Shown: positions 1-8,952 of the stretch, one piece after another
Layout of the letters: each line of letters opens with the position of its first letter
How positions within the stretch are numbered: the first letter of the stretch is position 1
Origin: Cellulophaga tyrosinoxydans
GTDB lineage: Bacteria; Bacteroidota; Bacteroidia; Flavobacteriales; Flavobacteriaceae
Reading direction: 5' to 3'
DNA: 64,000 nt
Assembly: GCF_900176415.1 (NCBI RefSeq)
Contig: NZ_FWXO01000002.1
Location: 372,001-436,000 of the forward strand
The notes under the pieces: model-generated
What the model was told of the DNA's origin: nothing
What the model saw: the letters and a program-made list of their open reading frames with translations, nothing else
The model's database searches: none
Translations under genes and position numbers: made by a program

Positions 1-2
1 GT

Positions 3-614
3 AAAAAAGAAGGAGACCTAGTGCATATTACTAATGGACAAGGCTATTTGTTTGAAGCTAAAATTATTCAGGCAGATATGCGCAAATGTACCGTCGAAAT
101 AATTAGTAGTACATACCAGCAAAAAAAAGAACCCTCTTTACATTTGGTCGTAGCGCCAACCAAAATGAATGATCGTTTTGAATGGTTTCTAGAAAAAGCA
201 ACAGAAATTGGTGTGACAGAAATAACACCTATTATTTGCGCTAATTCCGAACGCAAAATTGTTAAGCTAGACCGGTTGCATAAGGTTTTACAATCTGCCA
301 TGAAACAATCGCTACATTACCATATTCCTATTTTAAATGAGCCTATTAACTTTTCTGATTTCATGAATTCTAAAATCAATGGAGATTTATTTATAGCCCA
401 CTGTGAAGAAACCAATAAAAAAGAATTGAAACATAGTTTGGTACAAAATAATAATGCAACCATATTAATTGGCCCTGAAGGTGATTTTTCAAGCAAAGAA
501 ATCTCTAAAGCTTTGGCAAAAGGTTTTTCACCAGTGGCTCTTGGCTCCAGTAGATTACGAACAGAAACAGCAGCAGTTTATGCCTGCGCTTGTTTCTCCA
601 TAATTAATTACTAA
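3..614 (+). CDS. rsmE: 16S rRNA m3U1498 methyltransferase RsmE (5'-truncated by window edge)
   Basis: RsmE methylates N3 of U1498 of 16S rRNA in the 30S subunit, using S-adenosylmethionine. The C-terminal SPOUT (trefoil-knot) half is recognisable: LHLVVAPTKMNDRFEWFLEKATEIG, then a late SAM-knot segment ILIGPEGDFS followed by LGSSRLRTETAA. The open frame runs back to base 3 without a stop (KKEGDLVHITNG), matching the usual RsmE N-terminal region HVLRxKxGD. The GTG at position 21 is therefore an internal Val codon, and the true start lies roughly 30-40 codons upstream, outside the window. What remains is 203 residues of a family usually about 235 long. The identification is firm; the gene is simply cut by the window. 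Confidence 0.93.
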   Translation, partial: KKEGDLVHITNGQGYLFEAKIIQADMRKCTVEIISSTYQQKKEPSLHLVVAPTKMNDRFEWFLEKATEIGVTEITPIICANSERKIVKLDRLHKVLQSAMKQSLHYHIPILNEPINFSDFMNSKINGDLFIAHCEETNKKELKHSLVQNNNATILIGPEGDFSSKEISKALAKGFSPVALGSSRLRTETAAVYACACFSIINY

Positions 615-725
615 TAAAATCTTGATGTAAAGTCTAAACTATTTTTAAAAACTTTCATCAAAATCATTCCTGTAATTATAGTATTTTTATACAAGTCTAT
701 ATTACAGAGACCTAACAACAATTAA

Positions 726-1376
726 ATGAAGTGTTATTTAAGAATCGTATTTTTTATTCCGCTATTTGCCTTCTATAGTTTAAATGCTCAAGAGATTGCC
801 ATATTAAAATATAGTGGCGGTGGTGATTGGTATGCTAATCCTACGGCAGTTCCTAATCTAATTAAATTTTGCAACTCCCAAATAGGAACAAAACTCACCC
901 CTAAAGTTGCTACAGTAGAAGCCAATAGTACCAATCTGTTCCAATATCCTATGGTGCACATGACTGGGCATGGAAATGTGTATTTTTCAGATGAAGATGC
1001 TGAAAATCTAAGAACTTATTTGCTAGCCGGTGGGTTTCTGCATATAGATGACAATTATGGCATGGAGCCTTATTTAAAAAAAGAGTTATTAAAAGTATTT
1101 CCGGATAAAGAATTGGTAGAATTAGCTGCTGATCATGAAATATTTAATCAAACTTTTAAATTCCCACAAGGCTTGCCTAAAATTCATGAACATGACGGTA
1201 AGCGACCCCAAGCTTTTGGTATTTATGACCAAAACAGACTTATACTACTTTTTACTTTTGAAAGTGATTTAGGCGATGGATGGGAAGATCCTGCAGTGCA
1301 TAATGATTCTGACGAAACTAGAAAAAAGGCCTTGCAAATGGGCGCTAATATTATCCAATACGTTTTTAAAAACTAA
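726..1376 (+). CDS. Secreted DUF4159 domain protein
   Basis: This is a 216-residue protein with a cleavable signal peptide (residues 1-21, hydrophobic core then LNAQ). The mature part is one DUF4159 domain: it starts IAILKYSGGGDWYANPTAVPN, has a glutamine-amidotransferase-like core with MVHMTGHGN and LLAGGFLHIDDN, and ends near a DDxxR-like segment. DUF4159 proteins are common in Bacteroidetes, often near MoxR/BatA aerotolerance genes, but their biochemical role is not established. The gene lies 111 bases after rsmE and three bases before the downstream permease gene, with which it probably shares a transcript. I recognise the family but cannot assign a function. Confidence 0.85.
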   Translation: MKCYLRIVFFIPLFAFYSLNAQEIAILKYSGGGDWYANPTAVPNLIKFCNSQIGTKLTPKVATVEANSTNLFQYPMVHMTGHGNVYFSDEDAENLRTYLLAGGFLHIDDNYGMEPYLKKELLKVFPDKELVELAADHEIFNQTFKFPQGLPKIHEHDGKRPQAFGIYDQNRLILLFTFESDLGDGWEDPAVHNDSDETRKKALQMGANIIQYVFKN

Positions 1377-1379
1377 AAA

Positions 1380-2480
1380 ATGACTTCAAAAACTATTGCC
1401 AACGGAATTTTAAGGGCTGTAGGCATTTTAGCCGCTATAGTTCTTTTAGGTTACTTTCTTTACAAAATTCAATCTGTACTGGCCTATTTATGCATTGCTT
1501 CGGTATTTGCGCTAATTGGAAGACCCATTGTGCTATTTTTACGAAAAAGATTAAAATTCCCAAACACCCTTGCGGTTGTTATTACCATTTCATTAATTAT
1601 AGGAGTATTTGCAGGCATCATTGCTTTGTTCATTCCATTATTAACAGAACAGGGCAAAAATCTTTCTCTTTTAGATATAGATAAATTGCAAGAAAACTTA
1701 AATGTGCTCTATTTCGAAGTCACGCAATATTTTAGTTCGTCACCAACAGTGGTCAATCAAATTATTAAAGAATCGCATTTAGAAAAAAATATTTTAGACG
1801 GATTAGATATTGGATTTATTCCTAATTTTCTTAATTCTTTTTTAGACGTTTTAAGCACTGTAAGCATAGGATTATTTTCTGTCCTTTTTATTTCATTTTT
1901 CTTTTTGAAAGACAGCACACTTTTTCAAAACGGAATTTTAATGCTCGTTCCTCAAGGCAATGAAAGTAAAATGAAAAACTCTATAAATAAGATAAATAAT
2001 TTATTGTCAAGATACTTTGTTGGATTGCTTTTACAGCTGTTTATTTTGTTTATAATTTACACCATAACATTACTATTAGTAGGTATAGAAAATGCTGTTG
2101 TAATTGCCTTTTTATGTGCCCTATTTAACATCATTCCATACATAGGTCCAATCATCGGTGGAGTACTCATGATTGTGCTTACAATGACGACTAATTTAGG
2201 GGCAGATTTTAGTGCTGTAATTCTACCAAAAGCAGGCTATGTAATCATAGGTTTAGTGATAGGCCAATTGGTAGATAATTTCTTCTCACAACCCTTTATT
2301 TTTTCCAACAGTGTTAAGTCCCATCCATTGGAAATTTTCTTAGTTATAATTATTGCTGGATTACTATTTGGAGTTGTTGGAATGATCGTTGCAGTACCTG
2401 GTTACACCGCTATTAAAGTAATTTTAAAGGAGTTTTTGTCGGAATACAAGTTAGTGAAATCGCTAACGAATAATTTATAG
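1380..2480 (+). CDS. AI-2E family transporter (PerM/YdiK-type permease)
   Basis: This is a polytopic inner-membrane protein of 366 residues, the usual length for the AI-2E transporter family. N-terminal hydrophobic hairpins (about residues 10-90) are followed by a soluble loop (about 95-150), then a cluster of helices with the family hallmark PYIGPIIGGV near residue 255 and a C-terminal segment ending GMIVAVPGYTAIKVILKE. Members have been linked to export of autoinducer-2 or indole, or to Na+/H+ exchange, so the substrate here is unknown. It follows the DUF4159 gene by three bases and precedes the methyltransferase gene by seven, which suggests an operon. Confidence 0.88.
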   Translation: MTSKTIANGILRAVGILAAIVLLGYFLYKIQSVLAYLCIASVFALIGRPIVLFLRKRLKFPNTLAVVITISLIIGVFAGIIALFIPLLTEQGKNLSLLDIDKLQENLNVLYFEVTQYFSSSPTVVNQIIKESHLEKNILDGLDIGFIPNFLNSFLDVLSTVSIGLFSVLFISFFFLKDSTLFQNGILMLVPQGNESKMKNSINKINNLLSRYFVGLLLQLFILFIIYTITLLLVGIENAVVIAFLCALFNIIPYIGPIIGGVLMIVLTMTTNLGADFSAVILPKAGYVIIGLVIGQLVDNFFSQPFIFSNSVKSHPLEIFLVIIIAGLLFGVVGMIVAVPGYTAIKVILKEFLSEYKLVKSLTNNL

Positions 2481-2487
2481 TAATACT

Positions 2488-3666
2488 TTGAATAAAAATA
2501 TATTAAATACTGGTGTACAGGAATTTATATTGGAAAATATAAACACTGACACGATGTCAGTTTTACTAAAAAAATCACTATTTACAGGTGTAAACCAGAA
2601 AGAATTGGTAGAACAATTAGAAGCTAAAAAAAAATGCCAACAAAAGCTTCCAACATGGTTTAAAACTCCAAATATATATTACCCTAATAAGTTAAATATT
2701 GAGCAAACTTCATCTGAAACTACAGCACAATATAAGGCTAATTTAATCAATGGAAATTCACTGATTGACATCACTGGAGGCTTCGGTGTAGACGACTATT
2801 TTTTTAGTCAAAAATTCACTGAAATTTACCATTGCGAACTCAACGAAAATCTATCTAAAATTGCCGCTTATAATTACAATATTTTAGGTGTAAATAACAT
2901 CATTTGTAAAGCTGAAAATGGTCTAAATTTTTCAGCTAAAACAACACAAAATTTTGATTGGATTTATATAGATCCTTCAAGAAGAAATGATAGCAAAGAA
3001 AAAGTATTTTTACTCTCAGATTGTTTGCCAAATGTTCCTGAAAATTTAGATTTACTTTTTAATAAATCGTCTAATATTTTAATTAAGACTTCTCCCCTTT
3101 TAGATTTTACTATAGGAATAAACGAACTAAAATTCGTAAAAGAAATTCATGTTATTGCCATACAAAATGATGTAAAAGAGTTGCTTTGGATTTTAGAAAA
3201 GGGGTATATTAATAGCATAAATATTAAAACAATTAATATTTCTAAATCATCGAATGAAGTTTTCAGTTTTGCCTTAAATGATGAAAAAGAAATGGTTTCA
3301 GATTTATCTGAGCCATTAGTATATTTGTACGAGCCCAATAGCGCTGTTTTAAAATCGGGTGCATTTAAAACAGTTGGAAATCAGTATCAACTTAAAAAAC
3401 TACACGAGCATAGTCATTTATATACCTCAAATGAATTGATACATTTTCCCGGTAGAAGCTTTAAGATAGAACAAGTGGTACCTTACCAAAAGAAAGAAAT
3501 TCAAAAATTAGGTTGTTCAAAAGCAAATATTACCACACGTAATTTCCCCGAAACAGTTGCTAATCTTCGTAAAAAGCACAAAATTAAAGATGGTGGAGAC
3601 GTCTATATGTTCTTTACAAAAAACATGAATGAAAAATATATTGTGCTAGTCTGCACGAAAATTTAG
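2488..3666 (+). CDS. SAM-dependent methyltransferase with THUMP-like domain
   Basis: This is a 392-residue class I methyltransferase. The SAM-binding motif I is LIDITGGFGVDDYFF (about residues 92-106), and the motif IV equivalent is DPSRR (162-166) in place of the DPPY of related RNA methyltransferases. The C-terminal part (from about 290) resembles the THUMP-like domain of a conserved Bacteroidetes family and contains a FPGRSFKIE segment. The likely start is the TTG at 2488, seven bases after the permease stop; no ATG lies nearer the N-terminal homology. An RNA or nucleotide substrate is likely but not shown. The stop overlaps that of the convergent dipeptidase gene by three bases (TTAG). 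Confidence 0.82.
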   Translation: MNKNILNTGVQEFILENINTDTMSVLLKKSLFTGVNQKELVEQLEAKKKCQQKLPTWFKTPNIYYPNKLNIEQTSSETTAQYKANLINGNSLIDITGGFGVDDYFFSQKFTEIYHCELNENLSKIAAYNYNILGVNNIICKAENGLNFSAKTTQNFDWIYIDPSRRNDSKEKVFLLSDCLPNVPENLDLLFNKSSNILIKTSPLLDFTIGINELKFVKEIHVIAIQNDVKELLWILEKGYINSINIKTINISKSSNEVFSFALNDEKEMVSDLSEPLVYLYEPNSAVLKSGAFKTVGNQYQLKKLHEHSHLYTSNELIHFPGRSFKIEQVVPYQKKEIQKLGCSKANITTRNFPETVANLRKKHKIKDGGDVYMFFTKNMNEKYIVLVCTKI

Positions 3667-4400
3667 TCCGTACAATCCCATTTAAAATTGGCGATTTTTT
3701 CGTTACTAGCTGCACTTAAATTATAATGCCACCATTCTGTTCTAATAGACCAAAAACCGTAGGCCTCCATGGTCTCCTTAAGCAAAACTCTATTGGCTAA
3801 TATTTCTTTAGGCAAATTGGTATTATCGTGGTAAGCCTTTTTTCCAAAGAAATCAAAATCGGTTCCCATATCTACTTCATTCCCTTTTAAATCTACCAAT
3901 GTAATATCTACGGCGCCTCCCTTATTATGAATAGAACCCTTTACTGGATTAGCAACATATTGTGGGTTTGGCACAATGGCCCACATTTTATACTGCACAG
4001 AATTAGGCCTATAGCAATCAAAAAATTTAATTTTATAGCCCTTTTTCAAAAATTCATTGTTCGCCTTTATTAAGGCTTTAGCAGTTTTAACACGCGTATA
4101 ACATTCTGCACAATCATAAACTTTCGCTTTTAGAAAATTGTTTGTCGTAGCATAACGCATATCATAAGCGAAATCATTGCTGTAATCTGCCAATCTAATA
4201 AAAGTAGTATCTGCCAAACCATCTAGAGATTTCAACTTTTGTACTTCGTCTAAAGCTACTTTAGAAATAGTTTCTATAGGCTCTTTATTTGTATGGGTTA
4301 TTATCGCTTTATTTTCTGAAGTTATATCTTTTTTAGCTGCTTGTTCTTTACAACTAAACATTACTAATAATACCGCTAAACTTGTAATTATCTTGCTCAC
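3663..4400 (-). CDS. D-alanyl-D-alanine dipeptidase-like lipoprotein (M15, VanX/DdpX type)
   Basis: VanX/DdpX enzymes hydrolyse D-Ala-D-Ala. The zinc site is complete: SIHNKGGAVD supplies His158 and Asp165 (SxHxxGxAxD), and EWWHYN supplies the catalytic Glu222 and zinc ligand His225. A conserved CYRP segment (about 129-132) also fits. A lipoprotein signal with lipobox VMFSC puts the lipidated Cys at residue 17, so the protein acts outside the cytoplasm. There is no vanH/vanA neighbour, so a role in turnover of peptidoglycan-derived dipeptides is more likely than glycopeptide resistance. It is transcribed alone and convergently with the methyltransferase gene. Confidence 0.88.
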   Translation of the reverse strand: MSKIITSLAVLLVMFSCKEQAAKKDITSENKAIITHTNKEPIETISKVALDEVQKLKSLDGLADTTFIRLADYSNDFAYDMRYATTNNFLKAKVYDCAECYTRVKTAKALIKANNEFLKKGYKIKFFDCYRPNSVQYKMWAIVPNPQYVANPVKGSIHNKGGAVDITLVDLKGNEVDMGTDFDFFGKKAYHDNTNLPKEILANRVLLKETMEAYGFWSIRTEWWHYNLSAASNEKIANFKWDCTD

Positions 4401-4494
4401 TTTACTAAAAATCAGGCTCTTATTTTAATTTGATGTAAATTACTAGAAAGTTTTCAATTAGAACTTGTTACAATTATAATTTTTAAATCAAAAT

Positions 4495-5592
4495 ATGCTA
4501 TTTAAAAAATGTATTACCCTTGCCAGTTTGGCTGTTCTTATTTTTTCTTGCCAATCGCAACCCAAAGAAAAGTGGCTTTTAGGATTTGAAAAAACGGATA
4601 TAAATCCCATCATGAGAGCCGATTCAAGCTTTGTTTTTCATGATCCAATTACTGATACACTGGTACAGTGGCAAAAAGCTGATGTTTTTAACCCTGCTGC
4701 AATAGTCAAAAATGATACTGTTTTTATGCTCTTTAGAGCAGAAGACAATCCTAATGCTATTTTAGGTGGGCGTACTTCACGAATTGGACTAGCCTATAGT
4801 TTAGATGGAATTACTTTCACTAAATATCCTGAACCTGTACTTTTCCCCACTAATGACGAATTTAATCAGTGGGATTATCCAGGGGGGATAGAAGATCCAC
4901 GAGTTGTTGAAACTGCAGATGGAACATATATTATGTTATACACTAGTTGGAATAAAGATGTTGCCCGATTGTCTAGTGCCTATTCCAAAGATTTAAAAAC
5001 TTGGGTTAAAAACGGACCGGTATTTCAAAAAAGCAATAAGGGTAAGTTCTTAAATATTTGGAGCAAATCTGGATCTATGGTTACCGAATTGGTAGATGGA
5101 CGACTAATTGCAAAAAAAATAAATGGAAAATTTGTAATGTATTGGGGGGAACTATTTGTAAATATGGCCACTTCCAAAGATGGATTAAATTGGGAACCTA
5201 CATTAGATGAAAATGGCGAATTACTACATTCCTTTACACCAACCTTAAATGAATTTGATAGTCATTTAACTGAACCTGGACCGCCAGCATTATATACAGA
5301 ACATGGTATTCTTTTACTTTATAATGGTAAAAACTTAAGCGATGAAGGAGCAACAAATAAAGTACCTAAAGGCACTTATTGTGGTGGGCAGGTTTTATTT
5401 GACAAAAATAATCCAAGCAAAATGTTAGATCGATTAGCTGAACCATTTATATGTCCAGATCTTCCTCATGAAATATCTGGACAATATGCCGCTGGAACAA
5501 CCTTTATTGAAGGCTTAGTATATTTTAAAAACAAATGGTTTTTATATTACGGTACTGCAGATTCTATGGTTGGTTTAGCCATTAAAGAATAA
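4495..5592 (+). CDS. GH130-family glycosidase/phosphorylase lipoprotein
   Basis: The 365-residue protein has a five-bladed propeller signature of glycoside hydrolase family 130: FNPAAIVKND, FRAEDNP, then GGIEDPRV (131-137), whose Asp134 corresponds to the family general acid, and a late YYGTADSMVG. GH130 enzymes are mannoside phosphorylases or beta-1,2-mannosidases. The lipobox IFSC (Cys19) places it outside the inner membrane, which favours a hydrolase over a phosphate-requiring phosphorylase; that last step is inference. The gene is monocistronic, with a strong terminator directly downstream. Neighbours give no clear polysaccharide-utilisation locus (no SusC/SusD pair). Confidence 0.85.
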   Translation: MLFKKCITLASLAVLIFSCQSQPKEKWLLGFEKTDINPIMRADSSFVFHDPITDTLVQWQKADVFNPAAIVKNDTVFMLFRAEDNPNAILGGRTSRIGLAYSLDGITFTKYPEPVLFPTNDEFNQWDYPGGIEDPRVVETADGTYIMLYTSWNKDVARLSSAYSKDLKTWVKNGPVFQKSNKGKFLNIWSKSGSMVTELVDGRLIAKKINGKFVMYWGELFVNMATSKDGLNWEPTLDENGELLHSFTPTLNEFDSHLTEPGPPALYTEHGILLLYNGKNLSDEGATNKVPKGTYCGGQVLFDKNNPSKMLDRLAEPFICPDLPHEISGQYAAGTTFIEGLVYFKNKWFLYYGTADSMVGLAIKE

Positions 5593-5595
5593 TAG

Positions 5596-5625
5596 AAAAA
5601 ACCAGAGTTAAGCTCTGGTTTTTTT
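5596..5625 (+). terminator. Rho-independent terminator after the GH130 gene
   Basis: A seven-base stem ACCAGAG/CTCTGGT with a five-base loop is followed by seven Ts. It begins four bases after the GH130 stop. The flanking A and T tracts let it also work for the convergent dehydrogenase operon. Confidence 0.85.
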
Positions 5626-5652
5626 ATCTCTACTCAAATAGCTGAAAGATAA

Positions 5653-6369
5653 TTAAGTCAATAAATTCCCTTTATCATCCCATTTGGCGACTTCGTTACG
5701 TTTAGATTGGTCCACACATTTGGCAAGCCATTCTTCTTCATACGCAACGCCATGTTGTTTTAATACTTCCTCAGGCACGCCATCCCATACATTTGGTGTA
5801 TTACCCTTATAACCCAATTCTTCAATTCCTATTTTAGAAGTATAAAAACCAGTTAGGGTAAGATTCCTAACTAAAGAAAAGAACTGAACGCCTAATGGCC
5901 TTTGATTATCGGCTATTGTAATATCTGGATAGGCAATTGTATCTAAAATTTGTTTTTGTTGTAATAGCGTAGCGGATTTAAATTCTAGACTAAAATTTTT
6001 ATTACTTTCATGGTCAATCCACATTAATCCTCCTCTTAAAGGAGTTTGAAAATTTGGATAATCTTTCGCCATAAATTCTATAAAAGGCACTACTCCAGAA
6101 TCAGAAGCACTGCGGTATTTTTCATCAGCAGGTAAAATTAAATCACACAAAACTTTTAGCGTTGCCAATTCATGCTCATTAAAAAATTGTTCCGCATTAA
6201 GTTCATCAATAAGTTCTTTTTCTTCAGGAGTTCTGCCAAAAAAAACTTCAGCAGCTTTTGAAACTGCTTCATCTGAGTCTGCTAAATTTTCAGGCTTGCA
6301 ACCATGCAATACTAAACCACCTGCAACTCCACCTAAAATTATCGATTTTAAACTTTTTCTTCTATCCAT
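5653..6369 (-). CDS. Gluconate 2-dehydrogenase subunit 3 family protein
   Basis: This is the small subunit partner of membrane-bound GMC-type sugar dehydrogenases. The N-terminus MDRRKSLKSIILGG carries a twin-arginine-type signal (RRKSLK plus hydrophobic stretch) with a possible lipobox at LHGC (Cys24). The mature part has the conserved subunit-3 region: LATLKVLCDLILPADE, a VPFIEFM segment and FFSLVRNLTLTGFYTS. It lies four bases downstream of the GMC oxidoreductase gene, which itself has no export signal. I infer that this subunit carries the FAD subunit across the membrane by the Tat route, as in Burkholderia FAD-glucose dehydrogenase. The electron acceptor is not encoded nearby. Confidence 0.88.
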   Translation of the reverse strand: MDRRKSLKSIILGGVAGGLVLHGCKPENLADSDEAVSKAAEVFFGRTPEEKELIDELNAEQFFNEHELATLKVLCDLILPADEKYRSASDSGVVPFIEFMAKDYPNFQTPLRGGLMWIDHESNKNFSLEFKSATLLQQKQILDTIAYPDITIADNQRPLGVQFFSLVRNLTLTGFYTSKIGIEELGYKGNTPNVWDGVPEEVLKQHGVAYEEEWLAKCVDQSKRNEVAKWDDKGNLLT

Positions 6370-6373
6370 AACC

Positions 6374-8092
6374 TTAAATATTTTGCATTTTTAATTGTTC
6401 TATAATATAATCCGATGTTCTCCAAGAAAGTGCAAGTATGGTCCATGTAGGATTTTTATCTGCTTGAGAAACAAATGGTCCTGCATCTACAATAAAAACA
6501 TTATTTACATCGTGTAATTGTTGGTGTTGATTTACAACAGAAGTTTTTGGATCATCACCCATTCTTGTTGTACCTACTTCATGAATAATCTCTCCTGGAG
6601 CATATATTCCGTTTTTCTCGGCACGCGAAGGCTTACCTCCTAAAACTTCACCACCCATATTATGGATTAATTCTTCAAATGTATCATGCATATGACCCAC
6701 CTGTTTAATCTCGTGTTCTGTCCATTGATAATTAAATTTTAGGACTGGAATACCAAATTCATCTACTGTAGTTGGATCAATTTCACATCTATTATTTTTT
6801 TGTGGTATAGATTCCCCTCTACCCCCAAAACCAACGGTAGAGCCATAATATTTCTTTATTTCATCGCGTAATGGATTTCCATAACCTCCTACTTTTAAAC
6901 CAAAGTATTTATTAAAATCATTATGATTAAATCCAAACCCATACCCTGGCATGCCCATACCTCCCCATACTTCAATATGGTAACCTCGAGCAAAATCTAA
7001 TTTCTTATTGTCTAACCACCAAGGTGTATATACATGCATTCCTCCTACTCCATCTTCATTATACATTTGCCTATTCATTAGATCAGGAATAAATGCAGAC
7101 CTACTACCTCCTGTAGAATCATGAAGATATTTCCCAACAATATCGCTGCTATTTCCTAAACCATTCGGGTGTTGTTCGCTCTTTGAGTTTAATAGAATCC
7201 GTGCAGAACTACATGCTGAGGCAGCTAGTACCACTATTTTACCTTTTAATTTATATTCTTTCCGGTCTTCTTTGTTGATATAAGATACTCCTGTTGCCTT
7301 CCCTTCATTATTAGTGGTAACCTCTCGCACCATAGCATTAACAAATAAATCTATTTGTCCACCGCTCTTTTGAGCTGGAAAAATTAAACAAGTACCCGCA
7401 GAAAAATCGGCATAAACCGAACATGCACGCGAGCACTGCCCGCAGTAAAAGCATATGCCCCGCTCATTATTAATACGTTTGGTTAGCATTGACATTCTAG
7501 AAGGAATAACAGGAATGTTGGATTTTCGAGCCCCTTTTATGTAGAATAACTCGTGCAATCTTGGTTTTGGAGGTGGTAGAAAAAATCCGTCTGGATCATT
7601 TGGCAATCCTTCATTTGTACCAAAAACTCCAATTAATTTATCAACTTTATCATAATAAGGTTTTACATCTTCATAACCAATTGGCCAGTTATCTCCCAAC
7701 CCATCTTGATCTTTTCTTTTAAAATCTTTAGGCCCAAAACGTAGTGATATTCTTCCCCAATGGTTAGTTCTTCCTCCTAACATTCGCGATCTAAACCATC
7801 TAAAGTTAGAACCGTCGCCATTAGTATAAGGCTCTCCTTCTATATCCCAACCTCCATAAGCACTATCAAAATCACCAAAAGGCCTTACCGTGTTTGCGCC
7901 TCTTCTAGGAGATTCATAAGGCCACTTTAATTGGGTTTGGTGTTCTGGATCTGCCGGGTCAAAAAATGGACCAGCTTCTACTACAGCAATTTTTAGTCCT
8001 GCATCAGCAAGTATTTTTGTTGCCATTCCTCCGCCTGCACCAGAGCCAACGATTATTACATCATAAATGGTTGAAGATTCTATTATTTGCAT
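6374..8092 (-). CDS. GMC family FAD-dependent oxidoreductase
   Basis: This 572-residue flavoprotein is the catalytic subunit of a probable periplasmic sugar or alcohol dehydrogenase. The FAD-binding motif IVGSGAGGG is at 14-22, and the second FAD signature region is near 97-112 (FRWFRSRMLGGRTNHWG). The C-terminal GMC region contains HEVGTTRMG and VDAGPFVSQADKNPTWTI. A four-cysteine cluster, Cys214, 217, 220 and 224 (CxxCxxCxxxC), interrupts the substrate domain; related dehydrogenases carry an iron-sulfur cluster for electron transfer in a comparable region. It is the promoter-proximal gene of the pair with the subunit-3 gene. The substrate is unknown; 2-keto or aldose sugars are plausible. 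Confidence 0.9.
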   Translation of the reverse strand: MQIIESSTIYDVIIVGSGAGGGMATKILADAGLKIAVVEAGPFFDPADPEHQTQLKWPYESPRRGANTVRPFGDFDSAYGGWDIEGEPYTNGDGSNFRWFRSRMLGGRTNHWGRISLRFGPKDFKRKDQDGLGDNWPIGYEDVKPYYDKVDKLIGVFGTNEGLPNDPDGFFLPPPKPRLHELFYIKGARKSNIPVIPSRMSMLTKRINNERGICFYCGQCSRACSVYADFSAGTCLIFPAQKSGGQIDLFVNAMVREVTTNNEGKATGVSYINKEDRKEYKLKGKIVVLAASACSSARILLNSKSEQHPNGLGNSSDIVGKYLHDSTGGSRSAFIPDLMNRQMYNEDGVGGMHVYTPWWLDNKKLDFARGYHIEVWGGMGMPGYGFGFNHNDFNKYFGLKVGGYGNPLRDEIKKYYGSTVGFGGRGESIPQKNNRCEIDPTTVDEFGIPVLKFNYQWTEHEIKQVGHMHDTFEELIHNMGGEVLGGKPSRAEKNGIYAPGEIIHEVGTTRMGDDPKTSVVNQHQQLHDVNNVFIVDAGPFVSQADKNPTWTILALSWRTSDYIIEQLKMQNI

Positions 8093-8130
8093 GTATTGGT
8101 TATTTTGGTGTTAAAAAATATGAAGTTAAG

Positions 8131-8844
8131 TTACATTTTTTTTTGCTTATCGAACCATGAATATAATTCAAGATTATTATACACGGTATCCCAAATATCA
8201 TGACCTCTATCTTTCAATTTTGTAAACGCTACGTTGTAATTCATTTTTTTTAAGCGAGCAACCATCTCCTCTGCTTCTGAAACTGGAATAACCGTATCAT
8301 CCTCACCATGAAATACTCGGATTGCTAATTTTTTATTCATCCAATGTGCGTATGGAGAAGGCGCCATACTGCTAACTATAGCTAAAGCAGCAAAGGTATC
8401 TGGATATTCAATTACCATCTCCCAAGCAGCTACTCCTCCTCTACTTAATCCTGATAAGTATATTTTTGAAGGGTCTACTCTATTATTTTTCACTATACTA
8501 TCTAATAATTGCTTCACGGCAATTATATTCCACATTTTTCTATCATCTAAATGCTGTGGAACCAAAATCAAGAAGGGAAACTTAGTACCGTTAGTTAACA
8601 AATCGGGAGCTAAAAATTTTTCGTTTTTTGTCTTAGGAATACTTCCTGAACCATGTAAAAAAAGTAAGATTCCATATTTTTTATTGGTAGTCTTTTGGTA
8701 ATCTTCTGGATAATATAAAAAATAATTAATCTTAGCTTTGGATTGAACCACAAAGTTGTCTTCAACTAATTTGGATTGGGCATTACTTTTAAAAAAAACT
8801 ACAAAAAAAAGTAAAAACAGAAAGTATAAATGTTTTTTAAACAT
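8131..8844 (-). CDS. Secreted alpha/beta-hydrolase (phospholipase/carboxylesterase or feruloyl-esterase-like)
   Basis: A signal peptide (residues 1-22, ending SNAQ) is followed by a compact alpha/beta-hydrolase fold: oxyanion region LLFLHGSGS (about 60-68), nucleophile elbow SGLSRGG (Ser134), acid in HGEDDTVIP (Asp182 or Asp183) and catalytic His215 in RGHDIW. The 237-residue size and this layout match the PHB-depolymerase or phospholipase/carboxylesterase group often found in polysaccharide-degrading loci. The stop lies 38 bases upstream of the GMC start, so the genes may be co-transcribed. A terminator separates it from the aldolase gene upstream. The substrate cannot be told from sequence. 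Confidence 0.83.
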   Translation of the reverse strand: MFKKHLYFLFLLFFVVFFKSNAQSKLVEDNFVVQSKAKINYFLYYPEDYQKTTNKKYGILLFLHGSGSIPKTKNEKFLAPDLLTNGTKFPFLILVPQHLDDRKMWNIIAVKQLLDSIVKNNRVDPSKIYLSGLSRGGVAAWEMVIEYPDTFAALAIVSSMAPSPYAHWMNKKLAIRVFHGEDDTVIPVSEAEEMVARLKKMNYNVAFTKLKDRGHDIWDTVYNNLELYSWFDKQKKM

Positions 8845-8892
8845 GCTATTCTAGATTAAGAACAAAAGATACAAAATCTAGACTTTTAAACT

Positions 8893-8924
8893 AAAAAAAC
8901 CTCACTAGCAGTGCGAGTGAGGTT
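8893..8924 (-). terminator. Rho-independent terminator after the KDPG aldolase gene
   Basis: Read on the minus strand, a nine-base stem AACCTCACT/AGTGAGGTT is followed by a run of Ts. It lies about 30 bases after the aldolase stop. Confidence 0.8.
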
Positions 8925-8952
8925 GTACAAAATACTATAATAAATAACTTTG

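Noticed and set aside
3663-4400. VanX-like gene as part of a glycopeptide-resistance cluster
   Set aside because: No vanA, vanH, vanR or vanS genes adjoin it; VanX/DdpX homologues are widespread in Bacteroidetes without resistance.
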